NCBI RefSeq assembly: GCF_002080455.1
Contig: NZ_CP020555.1
Span: 7,430,501-7,494,500 of the forward strand
DNA: 64,000 nt
Source of the DNA: Streptomyces sp. Sge12
GTDB taxonomy: Bacteria > Actinomycetota > Actinomycetes > Streptomycetales > Streptomycetaceae
Direction of reading: 5' to 3'
In this document: positions 51,274 to 60,581 of the stretch, piece after piece
Position numbering within the stretch: the stretch's first letter is position 1
Layout of the letters: every line of letters starts with the position of its first letter
The notes under the pieces: model-generated
Seen by the model: only the letters and a program-made list of their open reading frames with translations
The model's database searches: none
Told to the model about the DNA's origin: nothing
Position numbers and translations under genes: made by a program

Positions 51274-52557
51274 TCAGGCGGGGTCCCGGTCGGGCGCCGA
51301 GGGCGGATCCACCCGCTCCTCGGCGACCGCCTCGGGGGAGTCCTGCGCCGGCTCGTCGTCCCCGCCGTTGGCGCGCAGGTGCCCGATGACCGTGTTGGCC
51401 ACGGCGACCAGCGGGACGGCGACGACCGCTCCGCCGATGCCGGCGACCACTCCGCCGGTGGCGACGGCCAGGACCACGGCCAGCGGGTGGACCCGTACGG
51501 CCCTGCCGAGGATGAACGGCTGCAGCACGTGGCCCTCGATCTGCTGGACGACGAGCACCACCAGCAGGGTCATCAGCGCGGTGAACACCCCCTGGGTGAC
51601 CAGTGCCACGACCACGGCGAGAGCTCCGGACGCGACGGCACCCACGAGGGGCACGAACGAGGCCAGGAAGATCACCACGGCGATGGGGACGGCGAGCGGC
51701 ACGCCCAGGAAGTAGATGCCGAGGCCGATGAACAGGGCGTCGATGAAGGCGACGATCAGCGTTCCGCGGACATAGGCGGTCAGGGTTCCCCAGGCGGCCG
51801 GGCCCGCGTCGGCGACGTCGGGCCGGGCGGCGGCGGGGACCAGCTTGAGCGTCCACTGCCAGATGCGCCTGCCGTCGTACAGCAGGAAGAGCGTCGAGAA
51901 CATCGCCAGCAGCATGCCGGTGATGATCTCCACCAGGACGGTCACGCCCCGGAGCCCGGTCGAGGTGATCTCGCTGGTACTGGTGCCGATCGCATCGCTC
52001 AGGCTGCCGGCGACATCGTTGATCTGCTGCTCGGTCACATGGAAGGGGCTGTCGAGGAGCCATCGTTTCAGCTCTTCGATGCCTTCCTGGAGCCGCCCGG
52101 ACAGAGTGTCGAGGTTGTCGAGCACCTGCCAGACGACGAACCAGCCGATCAGCCCCAGGACGACGAACCCGAAGAGCGCGGTGAGGGCCGTGGACAGCCC
52201 CTGTGAGAGCCCTGCGCGGTGCAGCCGGGAGACCGTCGGTTCCAGCAGGGCGGTGATCAGCAGCGCGGCCGCGAAGGCGAGGACGACGAGCCTGACCGAG
52301 CCGATCACCCGCATGATGACCCACAGGGTGGCCGCGAGCACCAGGAACCGCCAGCCGGCCTCGGCCGCGACCCGTACGCCCCAGGGCACCGCCCGGGCGG
52401 GGTCCGGGTTGCGCGGACGGCCCCGGCGGGCCTCCGCGACACGCTGCCGCTCGGCCAGCAGCTCTGCCTCGTGCCGCGCCTGTACCTGCGTACGACGCTC
52501 CCCGAGCGCGGCGGCGCCGTCCTTCACGCGACCGAGCCACGTATGAATGCCAGGCAT
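51274..52557 (-). CDS. AI-2E-family (TqsA-like) membrane transporter
   Basis: 427 residues. About seven or eight hydrophobic helices with the AI-2E family layout: WRFLVLAATLWVIMRVIGSV, LFGFVVLGLIGWFVVWQVLD, then the large extracytoplasmic helical region (about residues 140-215) and the conserved IEGHVLQPFILGRAVRVHPL near the C-terminus. Charged cytoplasmic tails are at both ends. Members export small molecules; substrate unknown. ATG 52557 with AGGAGG upstream. Confidence 0.92.
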   Translation of the reverse strand: MPGIHTWLGRVKDGAAALGERRTQVQARHEAELLAERQRVAEARRGRPRNPDPARAVPWGVRVAAEAGWRFLVLAATLWVIMRVIGSVRLVVLAFAAALLITALLEPTVSRLHRAGLSQGLSTALTALFGFVVLGLIGWFVVWQVLDNLDTLSGRLQEGIEELKRWLLDSPFHVTEQQINDVAGSLSDAIGTSTSEITSTGLRGVTVLVEIITGMLLAMFSTLFLLYDGRRIWQWTLKLVPAAARPDVADAGPAAWGTLTAYVRGTLIVAFIDALFIGLGIYFLGVPLAVPIAVVIFLASFVPLVGAVASGALAVVVALVTQGVFTALMTLLVVLVVQQIEGHVLQPFILGRAVRVHPLAVVLAVATGGVVAGIGGAVVAVPLVAVANTVIGHLRANGGDDEPAQDSPEAVAEERVDPPSAPDRDPA

Positions 52558-52683
52558 CCGGCACCTCCTTCCTCACCCCGCCGTCTGCCCCGGATTTCCT
52601 GGATCAGGCCGGTGCGGCCCGACGCGTTCGGAGAGGGTTCGAGAGGATTTCGGGGGCGCCGGGGCGTGTCAGGCCGGGAAGTG

Positions 52684-52700
52684 ATGCAGAAACGCTGCAT
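52684..52700. promoter_or_regulatory. inverted repeat upstream of MMPL gene
   Basis: ATGCAG, 5 bp, CTGCAT lies in the 262-bp gap between the AI-2E and MMPL genes, 120 bp before the MMPL start. Candidate operator for an unknown regulator. Confidence 0.35.
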
Positions 52701-52819
52701 GTTGCCCCTGGGGCGCCCGCACCCGGAAGGTGGGCCCCCGCACCGGGGGGAGCACCCGATGGCTTCCCGGCCCCTCCCCGGGCCTTCCCGGTCCACCCGC
52801 ACCCGTTTCCAGGAGCATC

Positions 52820-54862
52820 ATGCGCACGTCGCCCCGACCGGCCCGGTGGCTGCTGCCCGTCCTCCTCCTCGTGGTCTGGCTGGGCGTCGGAGGGAGCCTC
52901 GGCCCCTACGCGGGCAGGCTCGGGGAGGTCTCCACCAACGACCAGGCGGCCTTCCTGCCCCGCAGCGCCGAATCCACCCGGGTCGCACAGGCCCAGGGCG
53001 CCTTCCGGCAGGAGGAGTCCCTGCCGGCCGTGGTGGTCTGGACGGCGGACGGCGCCGCGGGAGTGACCCCGGCCACGACCGCCTCCGCGCAGGCCGCACT
53101 GGCCGCATTGGCGGGCCGCCCCTGGATCGCCGGCCCGGCCTCCCCGGTGGTGCCGTCCCGCGACGGCAGGGCGCTGCAGGCGGTGGTACCCCTGGACCCC
53201 GCTCTGGGCGACGAACTGCCCGCCGCGGTCGACGAGATCCGTGAGGCCGGCGACCGGGTCGCGGCCACCACCTTCCACGTGACGGGGCCGGCGGCCACCC
53301 GGGCCGACCTGTCACAGGCCTTCGCCGGGATCGACGGGCTGCTGCTGGGCGTGGCCCTGGCGGCCGTCCTGCTGATCCTGCTGCTCGTCTACCGCAGCGT
53401 CCTGCTGCCGCTTCTGATCATCATCGGCGCCGTGTTCGCCCTCTCCCTGGCCTGCGCGATCGTCTATGTCCTGGCCGACGCGGGGCTGGTCCGGGTCGAC
53501 GGGCAGGTCCAGGGGATCCTCTCGATCCTCGTCATCGGCGCGGCCACCGACTACGCCCTGCTGCTGACCGCCCGCTTCCGCGAGGAACTCGGGCACACCG
53601 AGGACCGGTACGCGGCCATGCGCGCGGCCTTGCGGCAGTCCTGGGGTCCGGTCGTGGCCAGCGCCGCCACCGTGGCCCTGGGCCTGCTCGCCCTGTTCCT
53701 CAGCGACCTGACCAACAACCGGGCGCTCGGGCCCGTCGGGGCGATCGGGATCGTCTGCGCGGTGGCGAGCGCCCTCACCTTCCTGCCGGCGGCGCTGGTG
53801 CTGCTGGGGCGCAAGGCCTACTGGCCGGCGCACGTTGCCGCCGGGAGCGGCTCGGCAGGGGTCTGGAGCCGGATCGCCGCCCTGGTCGGCGGGGCTCCCC
53901 GGCGGGTCTGGGCGGTGGCCCTGGCGGGCCTGCTCGCCTGCGCCGCCTTCGCGCCCACCCTGCACTCCGGCGGTGTTCCGCTGGACGAGATCTTCGTGAA
54001 CGAGGCCCCTTCGGTGACGGGGCAGAAGGAACTGGGCCGGCACTTCCCGGGCGGCGCCGGCAATCCGGCCGTGGTGATCGCCGCCGCCGACCGGCAGGCC
54101 GAGGTGCGCGAGCGCGCCGCAGGCACGAGGGGCGTGGACTCGGCCGCGGTGCGGGGCGAGAAGGACGGCCGGGTACGGATCGACGTGGTCCTGAAGGACC
54201 CGGCGGACAGTGCGGCGGCGAAGGAGACGGTGGTCAGGCTCCGCGAGGCGGTCCATCCGGTGCCGGGCGCGCACGCCCTCGTCGGCGGGTTCACCGCACA
54301 GGCCCACGACACGCAGCAGACGGCCGAACGGGACCGCGAGGTCATCGTCCCGGTGGTGCTGGCCATCATCCTCGTCATCCTGGTGGCCCTGCTGCGCTCG
54401 CTGGTGATGCCGCTGCTGCTGGTGGCGACGGTGGCCCTCAACTTCTTCGCCACCCTGGGCGTTTCCGCCCTCGTGTTCCACCACGTGTTCGGGTTCAGCG
54501 GCACCGATTCGTCCGTCCCCCTGTACGGCTTCGTCTTCCTCGTCGCCCTGGGCGTGGACTACAACATCTTCCTCATGTCGCGGGTGCGCGAGGAATCGCT
54601 GCGCCACGGCGTCCACGACGGGGTGATCCGGGGGCTGACGGCCACCGGCGGGGTCATCACCTCCGCGGGGGTGGTGCTCGCCGCGACGTTCGCCGCGCTG
54701 GGGGTCATCCCGCTGGCGTTCCTCGCGCAGATCGCCTTCATCGTGGCCTTCGGAGTCCTCCTGGACACCCTCGTCGTGCGCTCGCTCCTGGTCCCCGCCC
54801 TGGTCCTGGACATCGGCCCGGCGTCCTGGTGGCCGGGCCGGCTGAGCCGCCGCCCGAACTGA
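52820..54862 (+). CDS. MMPL-family (RND-type) membrane transporter
   Basis: 680 residues with two RND halves: a first transmembrane helix (PARWLLPVLLLVVWLGVGGS), a porter-like loop, five helices, and a repeat of the arrangement from about residue 365 (VWAVALAGLLACAAFAPTLH). The MMPL motifs GAATDYALLLTARFREEL and LGVDYNIFLMSRVREESLR, with their conserved Asp-Tyr, are present in both halves. Mycobacterial MmpL relatives export lipids; substrate here unknown. ATG 52820 follows CCAGGAG. Confidence 0.93.
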   Translation: MRTSPRPARWLLPVLLLVVWLGVGGSLGPYAGRLGEVSTNDQAAFLPRSAESTRVAQAQGAFRQEESLPAVVVWTADGAAGVTPATTASAQAALAALAGRPWIAGPASPVVPSRDGRALQAVVPLDPALGDELPAAVDEIREAGDRVAATTFHVTGPAATRADLSQAFAGIDGLLLGVALAAVLLILLLVYRSVLLPLLIIIGAVFALSLACAIVYVLADAGLVRVDGQVQGILSILVIGAATDYALLLTARFREELGHTEDRYAAMRAALRQSWGPVVASAATVALGLLALFLSDLTNNRALGPVGAIGIVCAVASALTFLPAALVLLGRKAYWPAHVAAGSGSAGVWSRIAALVGGAPRRVWAVALAGLLACAAFAPTLHSGGVPLDEIFVNEAPSVTGQKELGRHFPGGAGNPAVVIAAADRQAEVRERAAGTRGVDSAAVRGEKDGRVRIDVVLKDPADSAAAKETVVRLREAVHPVPGAHALVGGFTAQAHDTQQTAERDREVIVPVVLAIILVILVALLRSLVMPLLLVATVALNFFATLGVSALVFHHVFGFSGTDSSVPLYGFVFLVALGVDYNIFLMSRVREESLRHGVHDGVIRGLTATGGVITSAGVVLAATFAALGVIPLAFLAQIAFIVAFGVLLDTLVVRSLLVPALVLDIGPASWWPGRLSRRPN

Positions 54863-54954
54863 GTCCGTCCGGGTCGGCGGGGCGAGGCACTCTGGTCCGG
54901 GCACCGCCGTGGCGGCACACTGGAGCCCCCACGCCCCGCAGCGCCAGGAGTGAC

Positions 54955-55926
54955 GTGCCCGTCCCCATCATCATCGACTGCGATCCCGGCCACGACGACG
55001 CCCTGGCGATCATGCTGGCCGCCGGGGATCCGGCGGTGGACCTGCTGGCCGTCACCACGGTCGCGGGCAACCAGACCCTCGACAAGACCACCCTCAACGC
55101 CCTCCGCGTGTGCACGGTCGCCGGGATCACCGGCGTCCCCGTCGCGGCCGGTTGCGACCGGCCGCTGGTCCAGCCGCTCGACGTGGCGGCCGACGTGCAC
55201 GGGGTGAGCGGACTGGACGGGCCGATGTTCCCGCCCCCCACGGTGGAGGTGGCCGCCGAGCACGCCGTGGACCTCATCCACCGGCTGCTGGCCGAGCACC
55301 CCGAGCCGGTCACCCTCGTCCCGACCGCCCCGCTGACCAACATCGCCCTGATGCTGACGCGTTACCCGCAGGACGCCTCCCGCATCCGCGAGATCGTCCT
55401 GATGGGCGGCTCGACCGAGCGCGGCAATCGCACCCCGGCCGCCGAGTTCAACGTACTCACCGACCCGGAGGCCGCCGACATCGTCTTCCGCTCCGGGGTG
55501 CCGCTCACCATGTGCGGGCTCAACGTCACGCACCAGGCACTGGCCACACCCGAGGTGGTGGCCCGCTTCGTGGCCCTGGGCACCCCGCTGGGACGGATCT
55601 GCGCGGACCTGCTGACCTACTTCGGGTCCACGTACCGCGCGTTGTACGGGTTTCCCAGCCCGCCGCTGCACGACCCCGTCGCCGTGGCCCGGGTCATCGA
55701 CCCGGGCCTGGTGCACTGCGTGGACGCCCATGTCGCCGTGGAGCTGCACGGCCGCTACACGCGCGGCGCCACCGTGGTCGACCTGCACCGCTCCACCGGC
55801 CGCCCGGTCAACGCACGCGTGGCGACGACCCTGGAGACCGGCGCGTTCTGGGACCGCATGGTCGCCGCCGTCGCGACGCTCGGCGCCGAGGGGAATGGGA
55901 CCGGGGACCCGGGGCACACGGCGTAG
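54955..55926 (+). CDS. inosine-uridine-preferring nucleoside hydrolase
   Basis: 323 residues. The calcium and ribose-binding cluster IIIDCDPGHDDALAIMLA at the N-terminus and the later EFNVLTDPEAADIVFRSGVP are the IUNH signatures. It cleaves nucleosides to base and ribose in purine/pyrimidine salvage. GTG 54955 was chosen because DCDPGHDD should begin near residue 8 and AGGAG is just upstream. Alone on the plus strand after the MMPL gene. Confidence 0.93.
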   Translation: MPVPIIIDCDPGHDDALAIMLAAGDPAVDLLAVTTVAGNQTLDKTTLNALRVCTVAGITGVPVAAGCDRPLVQPLDVAADVHGVSGLDGPMFPPPTVEVAAEHAVDLIHRLLAEHPEPVTLVPTAPLTNIALMLTRYPQDASRIREIVLMGGSTERGNRTPAAEFNVLTDPEAADIVFRSGVPLTMCGLNVTHQALATPEVVARFVALGTPLGRICADLLTYFGSTYRALYGFPSPPLHDPVAVARVIDPGLVHCVDAHVAVELHGRYTRGATVVDLHRSTGRPVNARVATTLETGAFWDRMVAAVATLGAEGNGTGDPGHTA

Positions 55927-55956
55927 GGACGGTACGTCGCTCAGGAGGTGGTGGCG

Positions 55957-56139
55957 GTGCGCGCTACGAAGGTACTGGACTCCTTTCCCGCCGGTGATCC
56001 GTACGGGAGTTGGCCCGCCGAGGAGTACGCGGCCCGGTGCCGGGAGCGGGGCCAGCGGGCGGCCGTCGTGATGGACCTGGACCGGGACGCCTTCCTCGTC
56101 GTGGTCCCCGACGCGGACGCGACGCGCAACGCCGCGTAG
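55957..56139 (+). CDS. short conserved-looking protein (60 aa)
   Basis: GTG 55957 follows CAGGAGG. The product RATKVLDSFPAGDPYGSWPA is followed by a basic helix and VVMDLDRDAFLVVVPD. It has no recognised domain. The strong ribosome site and codon bias support a real gene, 30 bp after the nucleoside hydrolase and perhaps in its operon. Confidence 0.55.
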   Translation: MRATKVLDSFPAGDPYGSWPAEEYAARCRERGQRAAVVMDLDRDAFLVVVPDADATRNAA

Positions 56140-56198
56140 CCGCGCCGCCCGGCCCGGACACCCCGCCCGCACACAGGTCGACTCGCGCTCATCAGCGG

Positions 56199-56822
56199 TC
56201 ATTTCGCCCAGTGCACGCGCCCGAGATGGATCAGGCGCAACTGGGCGAGGGCCGTGCCGGTCGCGGCCGACCAGTCCTCGCCCCGCAGCGAAGCGGTCAG
56301 GAACGCCGAGGCCGTCATGAACATGTGATCCACCAGCAGCCGCGACAGCATCGTCACGTCGTCGGGGGCCCAGCCCGCGCTCACCGGATCGGATCCGAGC
56401 GCGACACCGATCTCGTCGGCGAAGACGTCGAGTTGAGCGGCGATGGCGTCGCGCACCGCCGGTACCCCGCCGTGGCGCTCGCGGACCAGGAAGCGGACGT
56501 GCGCGGGCCGGTCGCGCACCAGTTCGGCGATGAGCCGCACCACGGCTTCGCCGCGGCGGGCGGCGTCGCCGGTCGCGGCGAGGATCTCCCGCACCGTCGC
56601 GTGCAGGCTGGCCAGCGCCTCCTCGACCAGTACGGTCCCCAGCTCGTCCATGCCCCGGAAGTGCCGGTAGAAGGCGGTGGGTGCCACCCCCGCGGCCCGG
56701 GTCACCTCCCGCAGGCCGAGGCTGCCGAGGCTGCGTTCCGCCAACTCCGCCAGGGCCGCGTCGAGGAGGGCGCGCCGGGTGCGGCGGCGCCTGATCTCAC
56801 GAAGGCCGTTCTCTGTGCTCAT
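56199..56822 (-). CDS. TetR-family regulator
   Basis: 207 residues. N-terminal RRRRTRRALLDAALAELAER, the recognition helix in VTRAAGVAPTAFYRHFRGMD and a long helical ligand domain (ALASLHATVREILAATGDAA). The APTAFYRHF helix is close to the FabR/DesT-like subgroup that senses acyl chains, though this is an inference from a short motif. Divergent from two small membrane-protein genes with a 98-bp gap, which include an imperfect inverted repeat GACTGGGTAGTC near 56874. Confidence 0.9.
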   Translation of the reverse strand: MSTENGLREIRRRRTRRALLDAALAELAERSLGSLGLREVTRAAGVAPTAFYRHFRGMDELGTVLVEEALASLHATVREILAATGDAARRGEAVVRLIAELVRDRPAHVRFLVRERHGGVPAVRDAIAAQLDVFADEIGVALGSDPVSAGWAPDDVTMLSRLLVDHMFMTASAFLTASLRGEDWSAATGTALAQLRLIHLGRVHWAK

Positions 56823-56920
56823 GACGCGAAGTCAACCGCGTCACACTTGGCCGCCGCCAGCATGAGAAGAATTAGACTGGGTAGTCAGTGAACAACTGTT
56901 ACCTGAATGGAGGACGTCTC

Positions 56921-57112
56921 ATGCTCTTCCTCGTAGGTGCGCTGCTGGTGCTCGGCCTCGTCCTGGGGGTCGTGGCCCATGTCCCCGTGCCCGTCAGCGT
57001 GGTCGGCGGTCTCGCCATCGCCCTCTGGCTCGCCCTGTTCGCCGCGCGCGAGCGCTTGTCCGGCCACCGCCGGGCCGGACGGCTCGACCACGGCCGCGGA
57101 GGTGCCCGATGA
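56921..57112 (+). CDS. small membrane protein (63 aa)
   Basis: ATG 56921 follows GGAGGACG. Two hydrophobic helices: MLFLVGALLVLGLVLGVVAH and VSVVGGLAIALWLALFAARE, then a basic tail. It overlaps the DUF4190 gene by 4 bp (ATGA), so both are one operon, divergent from the TetR gene. Confidence 0.7.
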   Translation: MLFLVGALLVLGLVLGVVAHVPVPVSVVGGLAIALWLALFAARERLSGHRRAGRLDHGRGGAR

Positions 57113-57402
57113 GCCCGCGCGTGGATTCCCGTACCGCGGCCGGCAATCCGGCCGGTACCCGTACGCGTACCCGTGACGCCGACGCGATGGCCGTCACCGG
57201 CTTCGTCCTCGGCCTGGTGGGCCTGCTCGTGATGAACCTGATCCTCGGCCCGACCGCCGTCGTCCTCGGCGCCCTCGCACTGCGGCGGCACACGACCCGG
57301 CCCGGCCGGGCCCGCCTGGCCATCGGCCTGGGCCTGGCCGACGTGGTGCTCCTCGCCTGCCTCGTCACCGCCGACGGCACCTGGTCGTGGAGCCTGACCT
57401 GA
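57109..57402 (+). CDS. DUF4190 membrane protein
   Basis: 97 residues. DADAMAVTGFVLGLVGLLVM, then the Gly/Pro turn GPTAVVLGALALRRH and a second helix LAIGLGLADVVLLACLV match DUF4190, small two-helix actinobacterial membrane proteins of unknown function. Translationally coupled to the preceding small membrane protein gene. Confidence 0.85.
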   Translation: MSPRVDSRTAAGNPAGTRTRTRDADAMAVTGFVLGLVGLLVMNLILGPTAVVLGALALRRHTTRPGRARLAIGLGLADVVLLACLVTADGTWSWSLT

Positions 57403-57475
57403 GCCTCCCCGCCCCGGGCGGGGAGCAGGGCCGCGATCCCGGGCGGCCGGGCACGGCCGGGGTGACACTGGCGGG

Positions 57476-57757
57476 GTGAGCGACGACAGCGAACGGCAGA
57501 CGGTGCGGCGTCTGGAGCGCGTCATCCTGGAACTGCTGGAGCGCCGCGCGCCGGCCGCCACGATCTGCCCCTCCGACGCCGCGCGAGCGGCGTACGCGGG
57601 GACGGACGACGGATGGCGCGCGCTCATGGAACCGGCCCGGCGCGCGGCCCGGCGGCTGGTCGAGGCCGGCGCGGTGGACATCACCCAGGGCGGGCGTCCC
57701 GTCGACCCGGCTACGGCTCGCGGTCCGATCCGGATCCGGATCCGCCGACACCGATGA
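57476..57757 (+). CDS. DUF3253 protein
   Basis: 93 residues. ILELLERRAPAATICPSDAA, then LMEPARRAARRLVEAGAVDI and QGGRPVDPATARGPIRIR are the full DUF3253 pattern, a small winged-helix-like domain of unknown function. GTG 57476. Stands alone between two unrelated genes. Confidence 0.88.
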   Translation: MSDDSERQTVRRLERVILELLERRAPAATICPSDAARAAYAGTDDGWRALMEPARRAARRLVEAGAVDITQGGRPVDPATARGPIRIRIRRHR

Positions 57758-57831
57758 GTTCCGCGGCGACCGCCGGTCTACCCCTTCGACAGCACGCAGA
57801 GCGCAGCAGCCGCCCCGGAAGGGTGAGGAAC

Positions 57832-58224
57832 ATGAAGTACATGATCCAGATGAACGTCCCGGCAGCCGAGTGGGACGCCATCATGTCGGGGTACTCCGAG
57901 CAGGACATGCAGGCCATGTTCGCCCACATGAACGCCCTCAACGACGAGCTCACCTCCGCCGGGGAATGGGTGGACGGGCAGGGCCTCGGTGGCCCCGCCC
58001 TGGTCAAGACGGTGCGGGCCGGGAGCGACGGCCGGCCCGAGGTGACCGACGGGCCGGCCCGGGCGGGAGACATCCTGGCCGGGTACTGGGTCGTCGACGT
58101 CAAGAGCGAGGACCGGGCCCTGGAGATCGCCGCACGGGCGTCCGCCTGCCCCGGAGCGGGCGGGAAGCCCAGTAACGACCCGGTCGAGGTGCACCCGATC
58201 CCCGGCGCCCCGACGGCCGCCTGA
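57832..58224 (+). CDS. YCII-related (dimeric alpha-beta barrel) protein
   Basis: 130 residues. MKYMIQMNVPAAEWDAIMSG, GEWVDGQGLGGPALVKTVRA and GDILAGYWVVDVKSEDRALE match the YCII-like family, often paired with ECF sigma factors, but no sigma gene is adjacent here. ATG 57832 follows GTGAGGA. Function unknown. Confidence 0.85.
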   Translation: MKYMIQMNVPAAEWDAIMSGYSEQDMQAMFAHMNALNDELTSAGEWVDGQGLGGPALVKTVRAGSDGRPEVTDGPARAGDILAGYWVVDVKSEDRALEIAARASACPGAGGKPSNDPVEVHPIPGAPTAA

Positions 58225-58270
58225 GCCATCGGCGGATCCGGCCGGGTCCGAGCGGGTCCGGCCGGTTCCC

Positions 58271-59167
58271 CTAGGTGCCCGGGCCGTCGACCGGGACGCC
58301 GAGGCGGCCGGCCACGTCGGTGAGGGTCGGCCCCAGGGGGAGCGCGACCCGGGTCAGGGCGTGCGGGTCGCCGCGGGTCGGGTCGTTGTTGACGATCAGT
58401 ACGGGCTTCCCGGCCCGGGCCGCCTGCCGGACGAACCGCAGCCCCGACATCACCGTCAGTGAGGATCCCAGGACCAGCAGCGAGGTCGCCCCGTCCACCA
58501 GGCCGCGGCAGTGCTCGACCCGCCGCGGCGGAACGGACTCGCCGAAGAACACCACGTCCGGTTTGAGGACGCCGCCGCACCGCGCGCAGGGCGCCACCCG
58601 GAAGTCCCCGACCTGCCCGTCGGTGAGGTCGGCGTCACCGTCCGGGTTCAGGCGGGCGGCGACCGGCTCGAATCCGGCGTTGGTCGCCTCCAGCCGCCGG
58701 GCCAGTTCCCGGCGGGAGTCGACGGCACCGCACGCGAGGCACACGACCCGGTCCAGGCTGCCGTGGAGTTCCACCACGCCCTCGCTGCCGGCGGCCTGGT
58801 GCAGGCCGTCGACGTTCTGGGTGATCACTCCCGTGAGCAGACCGGCCCGCTCGAACGCCGCCACGGCCCGGTGCCCGGCGTTGGGCCGGGCCCGCCCGAA
58901 GGTACGCCAGCCGAGGTGACTGCGCGCCCAGTACCGGCGCCGGGCCCCGTCGCTCGCGGTGAACTCCTGGTAGGTCATCGGGGTGTGCCGGCTCAGGCTT
59001 CCACCCTTTCCCCGGTAGTCGGGGATGCCCGACTCCGTGGACATGCCCGCCCCGCTCAGCACCAGCACACCGCCACCGCGCAGCGCATCGGCGACCGGCT
59101 CCGGATCGGCGGTGCCGGGCCGGAGATCGCCGGGAGGCGTCCAGCTCAGGGTGGGGCGCATGCGCAT
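58271..59167 (-). CDS. Sir2-family NAD-dependent protein deacylase
   Basis: 298 residues. NAD-binding GAGMSTESGIPDYRG, catalytic TQNVDGLHQAAGS and ELHG, two zinc Cys pairs (CLAC and CARC), and the C-terminal GSSLTVMSGLRFVRQA are all present. The zinc module is separated by a longer loop than usual (about 50 residues between pairs). It removes acyl groups from lysine using NAD. ATG 59167 was used; ATG 59161 is in frame two residues later. Divergent from the HMGL-like gene, 178 bp between. Confidence 0.93.
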   Translation of the reverse strand: MRMRPTLSWTPPGDLRPGTADPEPVADALRGGGVLVLSGAGMSTESGIPDYRGKGGSLSRHTPMTYQEFTASDGARRRYWARSHLGWRTFGRARPNAGHRAVAAFERAGLLTGVITQNVDGLHQAAGSEGVVELHGSLDRVVCLACGAVDSRRELARRLEATNAGFEPVAARLNPDGDADLTDGQVGDFRVAPCARCGGVLKPDVVFFGESVPPRRVEHCRGLVDGATSLLVLGSSLTVMSGLRFVRQAARAGKPVLIVNNDPTRGDPHALTRVALPLGPTLTDVAGRLGVPVDGPGT

Positions 59168-59345
59168 GCCGCCAGGGTACGCAACCGGCGCGCCCGGGGT
59201 CGGCGGCCGAGCGCCCCGGGCCCGGGGCCCGGGTGGGGAAGGAAGCCGCACCTGTTCGAGCGTGCGCATTGCGGTGACGGCTCGTTCGCCTGTTGATGGC
59301 GTGCGGCCGAAACGGGCGGGCCGACGCCCGGGCGCGGAGGGTGTG

Positions 59346-60581
59346 GTGTGCGTGGACGTGGTGCGGGAGTCGGCTGCCGCGGGGCGGGTGGTGCTGTGGG
59401 AGGAGTCGGCCCGCGACGGCGCGCAGGCGAAGACGCTGATGACGCCGGGATTCCGGGTGGAGCTCGCTCGCGCCACGGGCCGGGTCTTCGGCCAGGACGG
59501 CCCCCGGCACGTGGTGTTCGCCGCGGGCTTCCCCGCGGTGTGCGGGCAGGAGTACGAGGCCGTGCGCCGGGTCGCCGTGGAGGCCGAGGGCGCGGTGAGC
59601 GTCGCGGCGGTCTGCCGCGGGGCGCGCCGGGATCTGGAGCAGGCGATGGCCTCCGTACGGGGCAGCCGGCACGCCCGGGTCATGGTGGTGGTGCCCGCTT
59701 CGGAGGCGATGGCGCAGGTGATGGTCCACCGCCCGGCCCCCGAAGCGCTCCAGGGCGGGGTCGACCTCGTGAAACGGGCCCGCGACCTGGACGAGGAGGT
59801 CGCGGTGGACGTGTGCCTGGCGGACGCGTCCCGGGCCGACCACGCCCTGATGGCGCACTACGCGCAGGCCATGACCGGTGCCGGGGCGGGGCTGATCGTC
59901 CTGGCGGACACGGTCGGCGCCCAACTGCCCGCCGGCTGCCGGGAGATGTTCGCCCGGGTCGGTGCGGAAGCCGGCGCAGAGGTGGTGCTGGCCTCCCACC
60001 TGCACAACGATCTCGGTCTGGGGCTGGCCAACACGCTGCAGGCGCTCGCCGCCGGGGTCCGCGTGGTGTCCTCCTCCTGGCTGGGGATCGCCGAGCGGGC
60101 CGGAATGGTCGCCACCGAGCAACTGCTGTTCCTCCTCGCCCGGCACACCGACGACCTGCTGGGAGCGGACGCCGCACCCTGGTGGACCCCGCCGGACCTG
60201 ACCGGGCTGCCGGCCATCGCGCGCAAGGTGGCCGACGAGACCGGTGTGCCGCTGACCGTCACGACGCCCGTCGTGGGAACCGGCGTGGCCACCATCTCCA
60301 CCGGGACACCCTTCGTCCACCCGCAGCTCTTCCAGCCGTACGACCCCCAACAGGTCCTGGGCATCCCGCCCCAGGTGCTCCTCACCCACCTGGCCAGTGC
60401 CCGGGTCGTCACCGCGGTCGCCGCCCGCCTCGGGCACGCCCTGGATCGCGATCAGGCCCGAGCGGCGATGGCATGGGCCAAGAACCGCGCCTACCGCACC
60501 GGCCGGGCCGTGATCGACGACGACTCCTTCGCCGACTACCTCGACGGCCTCACCCACCCCGCAGCCGGAGGCGCACGATGA
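59346..60581 (+). CDS. HMGL-like (isopropylmalate/homocitrate synthase-type) TIM-barrel protein
   Basis: 411 residues. VVLWEESARDGAQAKTLMTP (active-site RDGAQ) and SHLHNDLGLGLANTLQALAA (metal-binding HxH with Asn) identify the DRE-TIM metallolyase superfamily that joins acyl-CoA with an oxoacid or splits HMG-CoA. The leucine-binding regulatory domain of true isopropylmalate synthase is absent. Start is uncertain: GTG 59346 has GGAGG at 5 nt and GTG 59352 at 11 nt. It overlaps the YrdC-like gene by 4 bp, so both act together or are at least co-made. Substrates unknown. Confidence 0.83.
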   Translation: MCVDVVRESAAAGRVVLWEESARDGAQAKTLMTPGFRVELARATGRVFGQDGPRHVVFAAGFPAVCGQEYEAVRRVAVEAEGAVSVAAVCRGARRDLEQAMASVRGSRHARVMVVVPASEAMAQVMVHRPAPEALQGGVDLVKRARDLDEEVAVDVCLADASRADHALMAHYAQAMTGAGAGLIVLADTVGAQLPAGCREMFARVGAEAGAEVVLASHLHNDLGLGLANTLQALAAGVRVVSSSWLGIAERAGMVATEQLLFLLARHTDDLLGADAAPWWTPPDLTGLPAIARKVADETGVPLTVTTPVVGTGVATISTGTPFVHPQLFQPYDPQQVLGIPPQVLLTHLASARVVTAVAARLGHALDRDQARAAMAWAKNRAYRTGRAVIDDDSFADYLDGLTHPAAGGAR